From: CAVUOA01 sp963742955
Lineage (GTDB): Bacteria > Bacteroidota > Ignavibacteria > Tepidaquicellales > OLB5
DNA length: 64,000 nucleotides
NCBI GenBank assembly: GCA_963742955.1
Contig: CAVUOA010000008.1
Location: 558,001 to 622,000 of the forward strand
Reading direction: 5' to 3'
Part shown: positions 45,444 to 54,371 of the stretch, in pieces
How the letters are laid out: the number at the start of each line of letters is the position of its first letter
Position numbering within the stretch: position 1 is the stretch's first letter
Notes under the pieces: model-generated
What the model was told of the DNA's origin: nothing
What the model saw: only the letters and a program-made list of their open reading frames with translations
Database searches by the model: none
Made by a program: the position numbers and the translations under genes

Positions 45444-46556
45444 TTATTTCTTTTCTTTCAAATTTAATCCCATATGGGTTTCTTCTATAATAAGGTCAAC
45501 CACTTTTTTAAAGCCTTCTTCTGTGCCATCCCATGCCGCAAGCTGCCTGTCAGCCCCTGTGCCTGTATCAAGAATCTTCATCATGTAGTTCACTTCATCC
45601 CTGCTGCCCAGCTCATCGACCACATCATTTATAAAAGCAAGAAGCTCCATTGCAAGTATTTTAAAATCAACTTCTTCCTGCTTTCCGAAATCGATGAGCT
45701 TCCCGCCGGTTCCGTATCTTGCGGCGCGCCATTTATTCTCATTAATTAATGCGCGGCGGTATAGTCTGAACCCGAGGTTCTGCCTTATTAATTTATAGAG
45801 TTTGTAAACAACAGCCTGAAAAATTGCAGCCATACAAATTGTTTCATCAACTCGCATCGGTATATCGCAAATCCTGAACTCAATAGTCGGGAAGTTAGGG
45901 TGCAGCCGTACGTCCCACCAGATTTTTTTTGCATTATCAATGCAGTTTGTTTTTATAAGCAGGTTAACATAATTATCATACTCGGCAACCGAGTTAAAAT
46001 AATCGGGAATTCCTGTTCTGGGAAATTTATCGAACACTTTTACACGGTACGATTTAAAGCCAGTGTTCCTTCCAAGCCAAAACGGCGAATTTGTTGACAG
46101 AGCAAATATGTGCGGCAGGAAATATCTTACCGCATTCATTATGTTAATCCCGATTTCACGGTTATCAATTCCAACGTGCACATGCAGTCCGAAAATAAGA
46201 TTAGCGCGTGCCGCTTCCTGCATTTCGTTCACAATTTCTTTATAACGCGGATGGTCTGTAATTTCGACATCACTCCAGTGCGAAAACGGGTGTGTTCCGG
46301 CCGCGGCAATACGATACCCGTTTTCCATGGCAAGAGAGGCGATATTTGCTCTAAGGTTAATTACCTCCGCCCGGGCTTCGTTTATATCTTTGCAGACGTT
46401 TGTACCGACTTCGATAACCGACTGGTGCATTTCGGGCTTTATTTGTTCCTTAAGGAATGTTTTGCCAACATCAACAATTTCCTGCATGTGCGAAACAAGC
46501 CGGCGTGTTTCGGGGTCAACAACCTGGAATTCTTCCTCTATACCGAGTGTGAACAT
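45444..46556 (-). CDS. Carboxylate-amine ligase, GCS2/YbdK family
   Basis: The 370-residue protein belongs to the glutamate-cysteine ligase type 2 family. It opens LGIEEEFQVVDPETRRLVSH and has FGLHVHVGIDN, FPTIEFRICDIPMRVDET and ENKWRAARYGTGGKLID, the conserved active-site series. Family members join an amino acid to a carboxylate with ATP, but E. coli YbdK has only weak glutathione-related activity, so the substrate is open. Neighbours are an ATP-grasp ligase 33 bases upstream and a peptidase downstream, arguing for a shared amide-forming pathway. Confidence 0.88.
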   Translation of the reverse strand: MFTLGIEEEFQVVDPETRRLVSHMQEIVDVGKTFLKEQIKPEMHQSVIEVGTNVCKDINEARAEVINLRANIASLAMENGYRIAAAGTHPFSHWSDVEITDHPRYKEIVNEMQEAARANLIFGLHVHVGIDNREIGINIMNAVRYFLPHIFALSTNSPFWLGRNTGFKSYRVKVFDKFPRTGIPDYFNSVAEYDNYVNLLIKTNCIDNAKKIWWDVRLHPNFPTIEFRICDIPMRVDETICMAAIFQAVVYKLYKLIRQNLGFRLYRRALINENKWRAARYGTGGKLIDFGKQEEVDFKILAMELLAFINDVVDELGSRDEVNYMMKILDTGTGADRQLAAWDGTEEGFKKVVDLIIEETHMGLNLKEKK

Positions 46557-46589
46557 TTTTCTGACCTTTAGTTATAATTTTGAAATCGA

Positions 46590-47585
46590 TTAAATTCCTT
46601 CTTCAAGACCTTTATAAACGCCTGCTTCAAGCGGTTTGTTTGAAGCAAATGATTTGATAAATGTGCCCCATGTCAGGTTATTCATCCCCTCTCTGTGTGA
46701 TTTTACCCTGCGAATCGCCATATTAGAAACTGCCTCTATTACCCATTCGAAATTTTTATCGCCTACGGAAAACTTATTTGCATCCGGAACCGGGTTGCAG
46801 AAATCTATTGCGTAGGGAATTCCGTTTCTTACGGCAAGCTCAACAGTATTAATATCATACCCAAGTGCGTTGTTAAGATTAAGCACTATATCAGTTAATG
46901 TTTTTAATTTGCCTTCCTCTACCTGTGTATCTCTCAAGTACCGTTCATGGAACGGTCTCCTTGGGTCATAAGGCATTACAAGAATATCCTGTCTGTCGAT
47001 TGAGTAACACCGGTAGTATTCTTCAAAAAGAATTTCTTCCTGAAGCATCATCACAAGCTGGCCTGTTTCATTATAAGCGTTGAAAAGCTCATCAGCATTG
47101 TTTACTTTGTAAACATTTTTCCATCCGCCTCCGGCAAACGGCTTAAAATAAGCGGGAAATCCTACATAATCAAAAATCCTCTCCCAATCAAGAGGAAACG
47201 AGAGGTTACGGAAAGAATCGGAATTTGTATCCTGAGGATGAACGTTGGAAGGCAGAATTACAGTCTTTGGAACCGGCACTCCTATTTTAGTTGCAAGCGC
47301 ATTATTGAAAAACTTCTCATCAGCGCTGAACCAGAAAGGGTTGTTGATTACTGCGGTACCTGAAATTGCCGCATTCTTAAGAAACGCACGGTAGAATGGC
47401 ACATCATGCGAAATCCTGTCAATGATTACTGCGTAATCAGACGGCTCGCCTTGTATGACTTTATCTATTTTTACAAATTCAGCAATAATTCCGTCCTGCC
47501 CGAATCCTGTTTTTGAATTAATTCTTTCAACAACGGCACCGGGAAAATCATTTTCCTGCCCGAAAAGAATTCCTATTTTTTTCAT
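46590..47585 (-). CDS. ATP-grasp ligase, D-Ala-D-Ala ligase-like
   Basis: The 331-residue protein is an ATP-grasp enzyme. It has FSADEKFFNNALATKIGVPVPKTVIL before the ATP site, AYFKPFAGGGWKNVYKV (Lys and the glycine loop), MLQEEILFEEYY and NTVELAVRNGIPYAIDFCNP, where Glu and Asn bind magnesium. Such enzymes activate a carboxylate as an acyl phosphate for attack by an amine. The substrate is unknown. It is followed 33 bases later by the YbdK-type ligase and preceded by the esterase gene after a small hairpin. Confidence 0.83.
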   Translation of the reverse strand: MKKIGILFGQENDFPGAVVERINSKTGFGQDGIIAEFVKIDKVIQGEPSDYAVIIDRISHDVPFYRAFLKNAAISGTAVINNPFWFSADEKFFNNALATKIGVPVPKTVILPSNVHPQDTNSDSFRNLSFPLDWERIFDYVGFPAYFKPFAGGGWKNVYKVNNADELFNAYNETGQLVMMLQEEILFEEYYRCYSIDRQDILVMPYDPRRPFHERYLRDTQVEEGKLKTLTDIVLNLNNALGYDINTVELAVRNGIPYAIDFCNPVPDANKFSVGDKNFEWVIEAVSNMAIRRVKSHREGMNNLTWGTFIKSFASNKPLEAGVYKGLEEGI

Positions 47586-47602
47586 TATTTAACCTCACAC
47601 TG

Positions 47603-47619
47603 CCTCTCCGAAGGAGAGG
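47603..47619. repeat. Small hairpin between esterase and ATP-grasp genes
   Basis: CCTCTCC (47603-47609) pairs with GGAGAGG (47613-47619) around a GAA loop. It could weaken read-through between the two cluster genes, or simply be a dispersed hairpin. Confidence 0.5.
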
Positions 47620-47628
47620 GGTAATATT

Positions 47629-48366
47629 TTAAACTTTTTCTTTTACTTCGCTTATCATTGAAATATACTGGGGGAACCTGTCTCGCCATGTAGGCCAATC
47701 GTGTTCGGTTCCCAGCCTGAAATCGAGCCAGTGTTCAATATTCTTGCTTGTCAGAATGTTTCCCATGCGGAAATTTTCATCTTTGCAGCCGTCGATTTCA
47801 GCAACACCGAGCACAATACCAATTTGCCTGATTGTATTTAATATGCTGTCATCGTTTAAGTTCTGCATATAATCAGGCGGGTTATTGAAATAACAATTAT
47901 CATCATAGTATCCGTCAAGAAAATCTTTAATATCAAATGCGCCGCTCATACTGAAAAGATAACCCACTTTATGCGGATGCTTAAATGCAAAATTTAATGC
48001 GTGGTAACCGCCGAAGCTGAAACCGCCCAAAGCAACTTTATTAAAGCCTGTTTGCTCCATAGCAAATTTCATCACATCATTTACAATCATATTCTCGTAT
48101 GCAATTTGTGTTTTAATTCTGTCTGCGGGATGAATTGATTTATTGTACAGGGATTGCTGGTTAATACTATCGGGGCAATAGATTTTAATTAAGCCTTCAT
48201 CCAGCATACCTGCAACTGTATCTATAAGCCCGAAATCTTTATGCTCGTAAAACCTGCCGTGTGATGTTGTAAATAATATTACCGGATAACCCGCATGTCC
48301 ATATGTCATCATTTCAAAATCACGGCTAAGGTAATTAGTATACCATTTGATAAGTTCTTCTTTCAA
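47629..48366 (-). CDS. Alpha/beta-hydrolase esterase
   Basis: The 245-residue protein is an alpha/beta hydrolase of the EstD-like cytosolic esterase type. The nucleophile lies in LGGFSFGGYHALNFAFKHP, in the GxSxGG elbow, and the catalytic histidine is in LGTEHDWPTWRD. Similar proteins accompany ATP-grasp and YbdK-type ligases in other genomes, but the specific reaction is unknown. It is the first gene of the amidoligase-type cluster and is divergently oriented from the amidohydrolase gene with 200 bases between, which would hold both promoters. Confidence 0.78.
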   Translation of the reverse strand: MKEELIKWYTNYLSRDFEMMTYGHAGYPVILFTTSHGRFYEHKDFGLIDTVAGMLDEGLIKIYCPDSINQQSLYNKSIHPADRIKTQIAYENMIVNDVMKFAMEQTGFNKVALGGFSFGGYHALNFAFKHPHKVGYLFSMSGAFDIKDFLDGYYDDNCYFNNPPDYMQNLNDDSILNTIRQIGIVLGVAEIDGCKDENFRMGNILTSKNIEHWLDFRLGTEHDWPTWRDRFPQYISMISEVKEKV

Positions 48367-48566
48367 TCTAAATAATTAATTATTAATAACTTGAGTAAAT
48401 ATAGGATAAGGAACTACAAATTTACGAAAAAGTTGACAAAGATTGAAGTGGAAGGGAAATTTAGAAGATAAAAAAGATTGAAGAATTGAATTTTTACCGG
48501 TAAATCAGACTTTTCCTTTTAAATTGAAACTGCTTCATAAAATCTATATATTTATTATCTTTTTAA

Positions 48567-50264
48567 ATGAAATCAATCACCCAAATGAGACTAATAAAAA
48601 TCACATTCGCACTTGTTTTTTGCGCATTTTTAGCTTCATGCAGTAAAAACCCAGATGTAATTTACACTAACGGAAAAATTTACACTTTAGACAAAAATAA
48701 TACAATAGTCGAAGCTGTAGCAGTTAAAGAAGGCAAAATCTTAACCACAGGAAAATCAAAGGATTTAACGGAAAAATATTCATCAGCTAAAGTAGTTGAC
48801 CTTCAGGGAAAAACAGTAGTTCCCGGGTTCATTGATGCCGAAGGAAACCTGATGGAGTTTTCGCGTAACCTCAATTTTGTTGATTTAAGAGGAACAAAAA
48901 CGCTTGCAGAAATTGTACAGAGAGTAACCGATAAAATCCATGAATCGAAAGAAGGCGAATGGATTGGCGGCTTTGGCTGGGATGACCTCACTCTGCCGGA
49001 AGAAGATTTTCAGAAAGTCGACCACACTGTTTTAGATAAGATTTCTGCTAATAATTATATTTACCTGGTTAATTCAAGAGCAGATATTGTTTGGGTAAAC
49101 CAAAAAGTGCTTGATGCGGCAAAGATTACAAAAGATACACCAAACCCCGAAAATGGTGAAATCGAAAAAGATGATAAAGGAGAACCCACAGGCTTATTGT
49201 ATGATGATGCGCAGGAGCTCGTAATGAAAATACTCCCCCAGCCTACCGAACAGCAGGTAATGACTAACGTGCAAAGAGGAATTTCAGAATTGTTTAAATA
49301 CGGTATTACGGAAATTAATGATGCAAACATGTCTGAAGAGATATTGAGCCTGTACAAAAAAATGGTTGATGAAAACAAGTTTCCCATCAGGCTGTATGCA
49401 ATGATAAACGGCAAGGGTCCTTTGTTCGATAAATATATTCAGAGCGGTCCTGAAAACTACAAAGACAAAATTCAGGTTAAATGCGTTCATCTTGAATACG
49501 ACGGGTATTTTGAAACGCAGGATGCTGCAATGGAAAACGATTACCTGGAAGACCCAAAGAGAAAAACACCGTACAACGATGAGTATGATATAAAAGAAAT
49601 GACAAAGAAAGCTTTTGAAAATAATTTCCAGGTATCTGTAAAAGCCAACGGTGATAGGGCTGTAACTTCAACACTCAATGCCATTGAATCGGTAATCAAA
49701 GAAGTAAAGCCGAAAGCAGGCAGAACAAGAATGGAATATCTTGAGTTTGTTACTCCCAATGATATGCAGAGAATTAAACAGCTTGAAATAATTCCTTCTG
49801 TAAGACCGGAGGTTTCACTTGTAAACAAACAGCTTGTGCCTGACCTTATTAATCCTGAGAACGCAAAAAACCAGGGTTTGTGGAACACATTATGGAAACA
49901 AAACGGCATGATAATTTCGGGCACGGATTTCCCGTACCATATTATAAATCCTTTAATACAGATGTATTTCCTCTCGACGGGAATGTCACTTGATACCGCT
50001 GCAAACAGGCTTTTAAACAACTCAGCGCAGAAATTAACACTGCTCGATGCGCTTAAATCGTTTACAACATGGTCAGCCTACGCGTGTTTTGACGAAAACG
50101 AAAAGGGCACTCTCGAGCCCGGCAAGCTGGCAGATATGGTTGTTTTATCTGATGATATTTTAACATCAGACCCCAAAGCGCTGCTGACAACTAAAATACT
50201 TATGACAATTGTACGGGGAGATGTTATGTTTGAGAATAAGAATCCCGAAGCATATAATAATTAA
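48567..50264 (+). CDS. Lipoprotein with a catalytically degenerate amidohydrolase (YtcJ-like) fold
   Basis: The 565-residue protein has a lipobox (LASCSKN, Cys25) and the overall order of the YtcJ-type amidohydrolases: NGKIYTLD, GKTVVPGFID, TPYND and LADMVVL. However, the metal ligands are replaced. The HxH pair is E92 and N94 (FIDAEGNL), the histidine of the HAIGDRA segment is K359 (VKANGDRA), and the histidine of the RIEH segment is Y391 (RMEYLEF). Only the aspartate in GTDFPY (D454) remains. It should therefore bind no metal and be inactive as a hydrolase; a binding or structural role on the inner or outer membrane is likelier. It is the first gene of a plus-strand operon. Confidence 0.85.
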   Translation: MKSITQMRLIKITFALVFCAFLASCSKNPDVIYTNGKIYTLDKNNTIVEAVAVKEGKILTTGKSKDLTEKYSSAKVVDLQGKTVVPGFIDAEGNLMEFSRNLNFVDLRGTKTLAEIVQRVTDKIHESKEGEWIGGFGWDDLTLPEEDFQKVDHTVLDKISANNYIYLVNSRADIVWVNQKVLDAAKITKDTPNPENGEIEKDDKGEPTGLLYDDAQELVMKILPQPTEQQVMTNVQRGISELFKYGITEINDANMSEEILSLYKKMVDENKFPIRLYAMINGKGPLFDKYIQSGPENYKDKIQVKCVHLEYDGYFETQDAAMENDYLEDPKRKTPYNDEYDIKEMTKKAFENNFQVSVKANGDRAVTSTLNAIESVIKEVKPKAGRTRMEYLEFVTPNDMQRIKQLEIIPSVRPEVSLVNKQLVPDLINPENAKNQGLWNTLWKQNGMIISGTDFPYHIINPLIQMYFLSTGMSLDTAANRLLNNSAQKLTLLDALKSFTTWSAYACFDENEKGTLEPGKLADMVVLSDDILTSDPKALLTTKILMTIVRGDVMFENKNPEAYNN

Positions 50265-51127
50265 TGGCGGAAGCTCAGAAAACCTGGTGCGTTCTTGACT
50301 TGCTGAAGGTATCCGAAAATCTTCTTAAGGAAAAAAATATAGAGAACCCGCGCCTTAACGCCGAATTACTTCTTTGTGATGTACTTAAAGAGCCGAGGAT
50401 AAACTTGTATCTGAATTTCGAAAAGCCGCTGAATGAAACGGAGATTTCGGATTACAGGGCTAAAATCCGCAGGCGATTGAACCGCGAACCGCTTCAGTAT
50501 ATACTTGGTTTTACAGAGTTCTACGGAATGAAATTCAAGGTTACTCCCGATGTTCTGATTCCACGCCCGGAAACCGAAATACTTGTTGAGAAAGCAATTG
50601 AGCTTATTTCATTCGAAGCTATTAATCCCAATATTCTGGAAATCGGCACAGGCTCAGGATGTATATCTATAGCAGTTGCATCGAAGGTTAATTGTAATAT
50701 CGATGCAATAGATATCAGCTCTAAAGCGCTTGAGATAGCCAAACAAAATTCCGAAACTCACAGCGCTTCATCTAAAATAAATTTCACCAATAAAGACATT
50801 CTGACTGATTATAATAATTTTAACAGTTATGATATTGTCCTTTCCAATCCTCCGTATATCTCTGCGGTTGAAATGGATACTATGCAGGACGAAGTAAAAA
50901 ATCATGAGCCGCAAATTGCATTGACTGACAAAATGCAAGGCCTTAGCTTTTATAAAAAAATATTTGAGCTGTTCAAAGCAACAACTTCCAAAACAAAGAT
51001 GTTGATTGAAACCGGTGACGGAAAGAGAAATGCTGTTGAGCAGATTTTAAAAGATACTAATATAAACAATTTTATTTTTCACAAAGATTATCACGGTATT
51101 GACCGGGTTTTATATATCAGCAAATGA
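50264..51127 (+). CDS. prmC: Peptide chain release factor N5-glutamine methyltransferase
   Basis: The 287-residue protein is PrmC/HemK. The N-terminal helical domain recognises the release factor, and the methyltransferase domain has VLIPRPETE, ILEIGTGSGCISIA (SAM site) and the catalytic NPPYIS. It methylates the GGQ glutamine of RF1 and RF2. Its ATG overlaps the TAA of the lipoprotein gene (TAATG), and its stop overlaps the dtd start, so the three are translationally coupled. Confidence 0.94.
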   Translation: MAEAQKTWCVLDLLKVSENLLKEKNIENPRLNAELLLCDVLKEPRINLYLNFEKPLNETEISDYRAKIRRRLNREPLQYILGFTEFYGMKFKVTPDVLIPRPETEILVEKAIELISFEAINPNILEIGTGSGCISIAVASKVNCNIDAIDISSKALEIAKQNSETHSASSKINFTNKDILTDYNNFNSYDIVLSNPPYISAVEMDTMQDEVKNHEPQIALTDKMQGLSFYKKIFELFKATTSKTKMLIETGDGKRNAVEQILKDTNINNFIFHKDYHGIDRVLYISK

Positions 51128-51579
51128 TAGCGTTAGTACAAAGAGTTCTGGAATCATCTGTAGCAGTCGATTCGCATGTAATAGATGAAATTGCAGGCGG
51201 TATGCTTGTACTGCTTGGTGTGAGAAACGATGATACTGAGCAGGATGCGGCTTACCTGGCAGCAAAGACTGTTAATTTGAGGATATTCGGTGATGCCAAT
51301 GATAAAATGAATTTATCACTGCTTGATAGCGGGCTTGATATACTGGTTATATCGCAGTTCACACTGCACGCCGATACAAGGCACGGCAACCGCCCAAGTT
51401 TTACCGATGCTTGCGAGCCTGAACGGGCAGAACATTTATACAAATATTATATTGACGAATGCAAAAACCTGCTGGGACCTCACAGAATACATGAGGGTAA
51501 GTTCGGAGCAATGATGAAAATAAAGTTAATCAATGACGGACCTGTAACAATAATCCTAAGAAGCAAAAACGATTATTGA
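51124..51579 (+). CDS. dtd: D-aminoacyl-tRNA deacylase
   Basis: This 151-residue protein begins MIALVQRVLESSVAV and has SQFTLHADTRHGNRPSF with the conserved SQFTL and the later GKFGAMMKIKLINDGPVT, the Dtd signature. It removes D-amino acids and glycine from mischarged tRNA, a quality-control step. The four-base overlap with prmC (ATGA) indicates one operon. Length and frame are normal. Confidence 0.95.
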   Translation: MIALVQRVLESSVAVDSHVIDEIAGGMLVLLGVRNDDTEQDAAYLAAKTVNLRIFGDANDKMNLSLLDSGLDILVISQFTLHADTRHGNRPSFTDACEPERAEHLYKYYIDECKNLLGPHRIHEGKFGAMMKIKLINDGPVTIILRSKNDY

Positions 51580-51581
51580 TA

Positions 51582-52478
51582 ATGGAAAAAGTCTGCATAA
51601 TTGGATTGGGAAAGCTTGGTTCGCATTTGTATTATTCATTGAATAAGACAAGGAAATATAATGTTACCTGTGTCATAAAAAGCTCAAAAACAAAAATCGA
51701 CCCGCTGAAATTTAACATGTGCGGTATTATTTTTATTTGCACCGATGATTCAGCCGTATCTAAAATTGTAAAACAGCTCACCGGAAAAAAATTTAATCTG
51801 AAGAATAAATATATATATCACACATCAGGAGCGCTGGATTCCGGTATTTTAAAACCTCTTGAAGCAAGGGGCGCCTTCACGGGTTCATTTCACCCGGTAC
51901 AGACTTTTAAATCAAGGTTAACAGGCCATAACCAAAAACTAAGCGGAATTTATATAGCTGTGGAAGGCAGCGCCAAAGCATCAGTAAAGGCTGCTGAAAT
52001 CGCTAAAGCTCTTAAATCGAAAACCGTACTGCTAAGTAAAAATGATAAAGTCCTTCATCATATAAGCAGTGTGTTTGCTTCAAATTATCTTGTTGCGTAT
52101 ATGAGTCTGCTTGAGAAGGTATCACACGAATTATCAGCTACTTACAGAATGAAAAAGATATTGAAAAATGGATTTAAAAAGACTTCATTTTTGAACATAT
52201 ATAAACCGCTGATTGAACAAACGCTTAAAAATGTTGAAACGTACGGTACTGTAAAATCATTGACCGGACCAATTGAAAGAAACGACCTTGTTACGGTGAA
52301 ACTGCATTTAAATACCTTGAGAAACAGGATTCCGGAACTTCTTCCTTTTTATTCTGCTTTGGGAATTGAAGCTGCCGAAATTGCTTTGAAGAAAAAAAGT
52401 ATAAGCCGAAAGGATGCAAATGTAATGATTAACATGCTTAAAAAATATTCATCAAAACAAAAGAAGAAAAAAAATTGA
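51582..52478 (+). CDS. Rossmann-fold and DUF2520 domain protein
   Basis: The protein of about 298 residues has a dinucleotide-binding loop (IIGLGKLGSHL) and, from residue 120, the DUF2520 domain with HPVQTF and VFASNYLVAYMSL. It is related to 6-phosphogluconate dehydrogenase-like reductases with unknown substrate. ATG at 51582 is preferred over the TTG two codons earlier, since it gives the clean start MEKVCIIG. The ending is lysine-rich (KQKKKKN). It follows dtd by two bases. Confidence 0.86.
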   Translation: MEKVCIIGLGKLGSHLYYSLNKTRKYNVTCVIKSSKTKIDPLKFNMCGIIFICTDDSAVSKIVKQLTGKKFNLKNKYIYHTSGALDSGILKPLEARGAFTGSFHPVQTFKSRLTGHNQKLSGIYIAVEGSAKASVKAAEIAKALKSKTVLLSKNDKVLHHISSVFASNYLVAYMSLLEKVSHELSATYRMKKILKNGFKKTSFLNIYKPLIEQTLKNVETYGTVKSLTGPIERNDLVTVKLHLNTLRNRIPELLPFYSALGIEAAEIALKKKSISRKDANVMINMLKKYSSKQKKKKN

Positions 52479-53167
52479 AATATATTTTTTTAAAACCAAC
52501 TGCTGCATTAATTATATTAATTCTTTGCAGTATTTATTCTAATTCACAGGTTAAAACCGATAAAGCTAATACTGTTGAGCGGCTGAAGCTGGAACAGGTA
52601 TATAACAATGAGCTGAATTTCCAGGATACGACGAAACCAAAAACTTCGTCAAAGAATTTTTCGCTTCACGGTATTTTTTTAAGTGTTGGCGGAGGATTGA
52701 GTGTGCCTGTATCGGATTTTAACGCCTATTCAAATGCAACTTTCGGAATTTTAGGCAGGCTTGAATACAGCTCAACAACCATATTCCCGTTTGTAATCGG
52801 AGGTGAGGTTGATTATTTCAGTTATAACGGTTATGATTTGTATAAAACGCTTCATGTACTTAATAACCTGACTACCAAGATATTTTCATACGGCCTTAAT
52901 ATTGAATATACTTTTTCTAAACTTCTTAACTCATCTTATACAATCCCGTTTTTAACTGTTGATGTCAAAAACAATATTATTAACAGGGAATACGATGAAA
53001 ATGCAGCAATAGATGAGCTTCAGCGTAAGCAGACAAAAGTAAGCATAGGCGCCGGATTTGGTTTTACTTTGTTTGTGTTTGATTTTTATGTTAAATATAA
53101 CTACATGAAAACCATATCCAGTATAGGGATATATACAAAAGTTAAATTTCCGTTAATCAGGTTTTAA
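52475..53167 (+). CDS. Outer-membrane beta-barrel-like protein
   Basis: The 230-residue protein starts with TTG overlapping the previous stop (TTGA). A signal peptide (LKPTAALIILILCSIYSN) is followed by alternating strands rich in S, G and aromatic residues (FLSVGGGLSVPVSDFN, YGLNIEYTFSKLL, FYVKYNYMKT). This fits an outer-membrane barrel of eight or so strands. Its neighbours are a DUF2520 protein and a site-2 protease, so it is not obviously linked to their function. No specific family was recognised. Confidence 0.65.
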   Translation: MKYIFLKPTAALIILILCSIYSNSQVKTDKANTVERLKLEQVYNNELNFQDTTKPKTSSKNFSLHGIFLSVGGGLSVPVSDFNAYSNATFGILGRLEYSSTTIFPFVIGGEVDYFSYNGYDLYKTLHVLNNLTTKIFSYGLNIEYTFSKLLNSSYTIPFLTVDVKNNIINREYDENAAIDELQRKQTKVSIGAGFGFTLFVFDFYVKYNYMKTISSIGIYTKVKFPLIRF

Positions 53168-53178
53168 GGGTATTATAT

Positions 53179-53896
53179 TTGGATATAAAAAATTACCTGC
53201 AAAATATATACATTGTACCTATCCTTATATTTTCCGTAGTGATACACGAGATGGCTCACGGCTGGATTGCACTGAAGATGGGAGACCGCACGGCAAAAGA
53301 TATGGGGCGGCTTACCTTAAATCCTATTCCGCACATTGATTTTTTCGGTTCAATACTTGTGCCGCTGTTTTCTATTCTTGCTACCGGCAGAGTGCTAATT
53401 GCATGGGCAAAGCCTGTGCCGATTGACCCTCGGAACTTCAGCCATTTCAAAAGAGATGATACTTTTGTTACTGTGGCCGGGCCAATTTCAAATCTTATAA
53501 TAGCTTTTATTTGCTCTTTATTTGTTATTCTGATTCAAAAAATTACGTCCAGTTACATTGGAGTAGACCAATCATCTGTAATTGTTCCAGTTCATGAACT
53601 TTCTCTACAATATGTTTGCTTACGGCATATTTCTGAACGTAACACTGTGTATATTTAATTTAATTCCGATTCCCCCGCTGGACGGCTCGCATCTACTGGC
53701 AAATGTTCTGCCTGATGAAGCCGCGTTCAGGTACAGAAAGGTGGGCTTTTTAGGCATTTTTATTATACTGGGACTGTTCAATTTCGTACCCGGATTTGCA
53801 AAAATTTTCTTTAAAATAATTATCTTCTTTACAATGCCTTTTCTGAATTTTATTAGTATATTTATTCCTGATTTCACTAAATTGTATTTCGGTTAA
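53179..53896 (+). CDS. Site-2 protease family (M50) membrane metalloprotease, one frameshift
   Basis: A TTG start with AAGGG upstream opens the gene. The N-terminal part (53179-53658) has the zinc motif VVIHEMAHGW, NPIPHIDFFGSILVP and FVTVAGPISNLIIAF. The C-terminal part (53582-53896) has NLIPIPPLDGSHLL, which carries the third zinc ligand. Both are typical of M50 rhomboid-like intramembrane peptidases. The frames join near 53580-53600 if one base is changed. Substrate is unknown. It follows the barrel gene by 11 bases and precedes DUF1232. Confidence 0.85.
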
Positions 53897-53918
53897 AAAT
53901 TAATCTTTAAAGGTCATA

Positions 53919-54275
53919 ATGAAAAAAATATCTAACAACAACGGGGACGAACTTTTGGAAGAATATTATACCGGGGAAGAGCTTTCAGACCTTGAAACGC
54001 AGGTGCTTGCAGGCAAAGTCGAAGATAAGATATCGCGTAATAAGAAGAATATATTTAACCTTATTTCACATTTAAAGGCATTGAAAAACTATATGCTCGA
54101 TAAAAACGTTGCATGGTACAGGAAATCTGTTGTAGTAGCTGCGCTTGTTTATTTTGTTACTCCTATTGACGCCATTCCCGATTTTGTTCCGGTAGCAGGA
54201 TTTTTAGATGACCTCGGGGTAATAGCAGCTGCATTAAAATTCCTCGGAAGCGAAATAAAGAGATATTACGATTAG
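53919..54275 (+). CDS. DUF1232 (YkvA-like) membrane protein
   Basis: The 118-residue protein has a charged N-terminal half and, from residue 60, the DUF1232 motif: WYRKSVVVAALVYFVTPIDAIPDFVPVAGFLDD, with the conserved P-D-IPD. Function unknown. It is the last gene of the plus-strand operon, 22 bases after the protease gene. Confidence 0.9.
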   Translation: MKKISNNNGDELLEEYYTGEELSDLETQVLAGKVEDKISRNKKNIFNLISHLKALKNYMLDKNVAWYRKSVVVAALVYFVTPIDAIPDFVPVAGFLDDLGVIAAALKFLGSEIKRYYD

Positions 54276-54294
54276 ATAATAATGTTAATGCGGA

Positions 54295-54361
54295 CGTTAG
54301 GGAAGCAATCTCTTTCGTCGGTACACCTGATTTCCGCCTTCGCCTGCGCATGCAGGAATGA
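54295..54361. repeat. Mosaic of two intergenic repeat types
   Basis: GGGAAGCAATCTC resembles an arm of the 83-bp repeat at 15301, while GATTTCCGCCTTCGC..GGAATGAC resembles the GCGGGAAT palindrome at 4668. CCTGC/GCAGG forms a small hairpin between. The stretch looks like a join of two decayed elements in a convergent gap. Confidence 0.5.
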
Positions 54362-54371
54362 CAATTTTATT

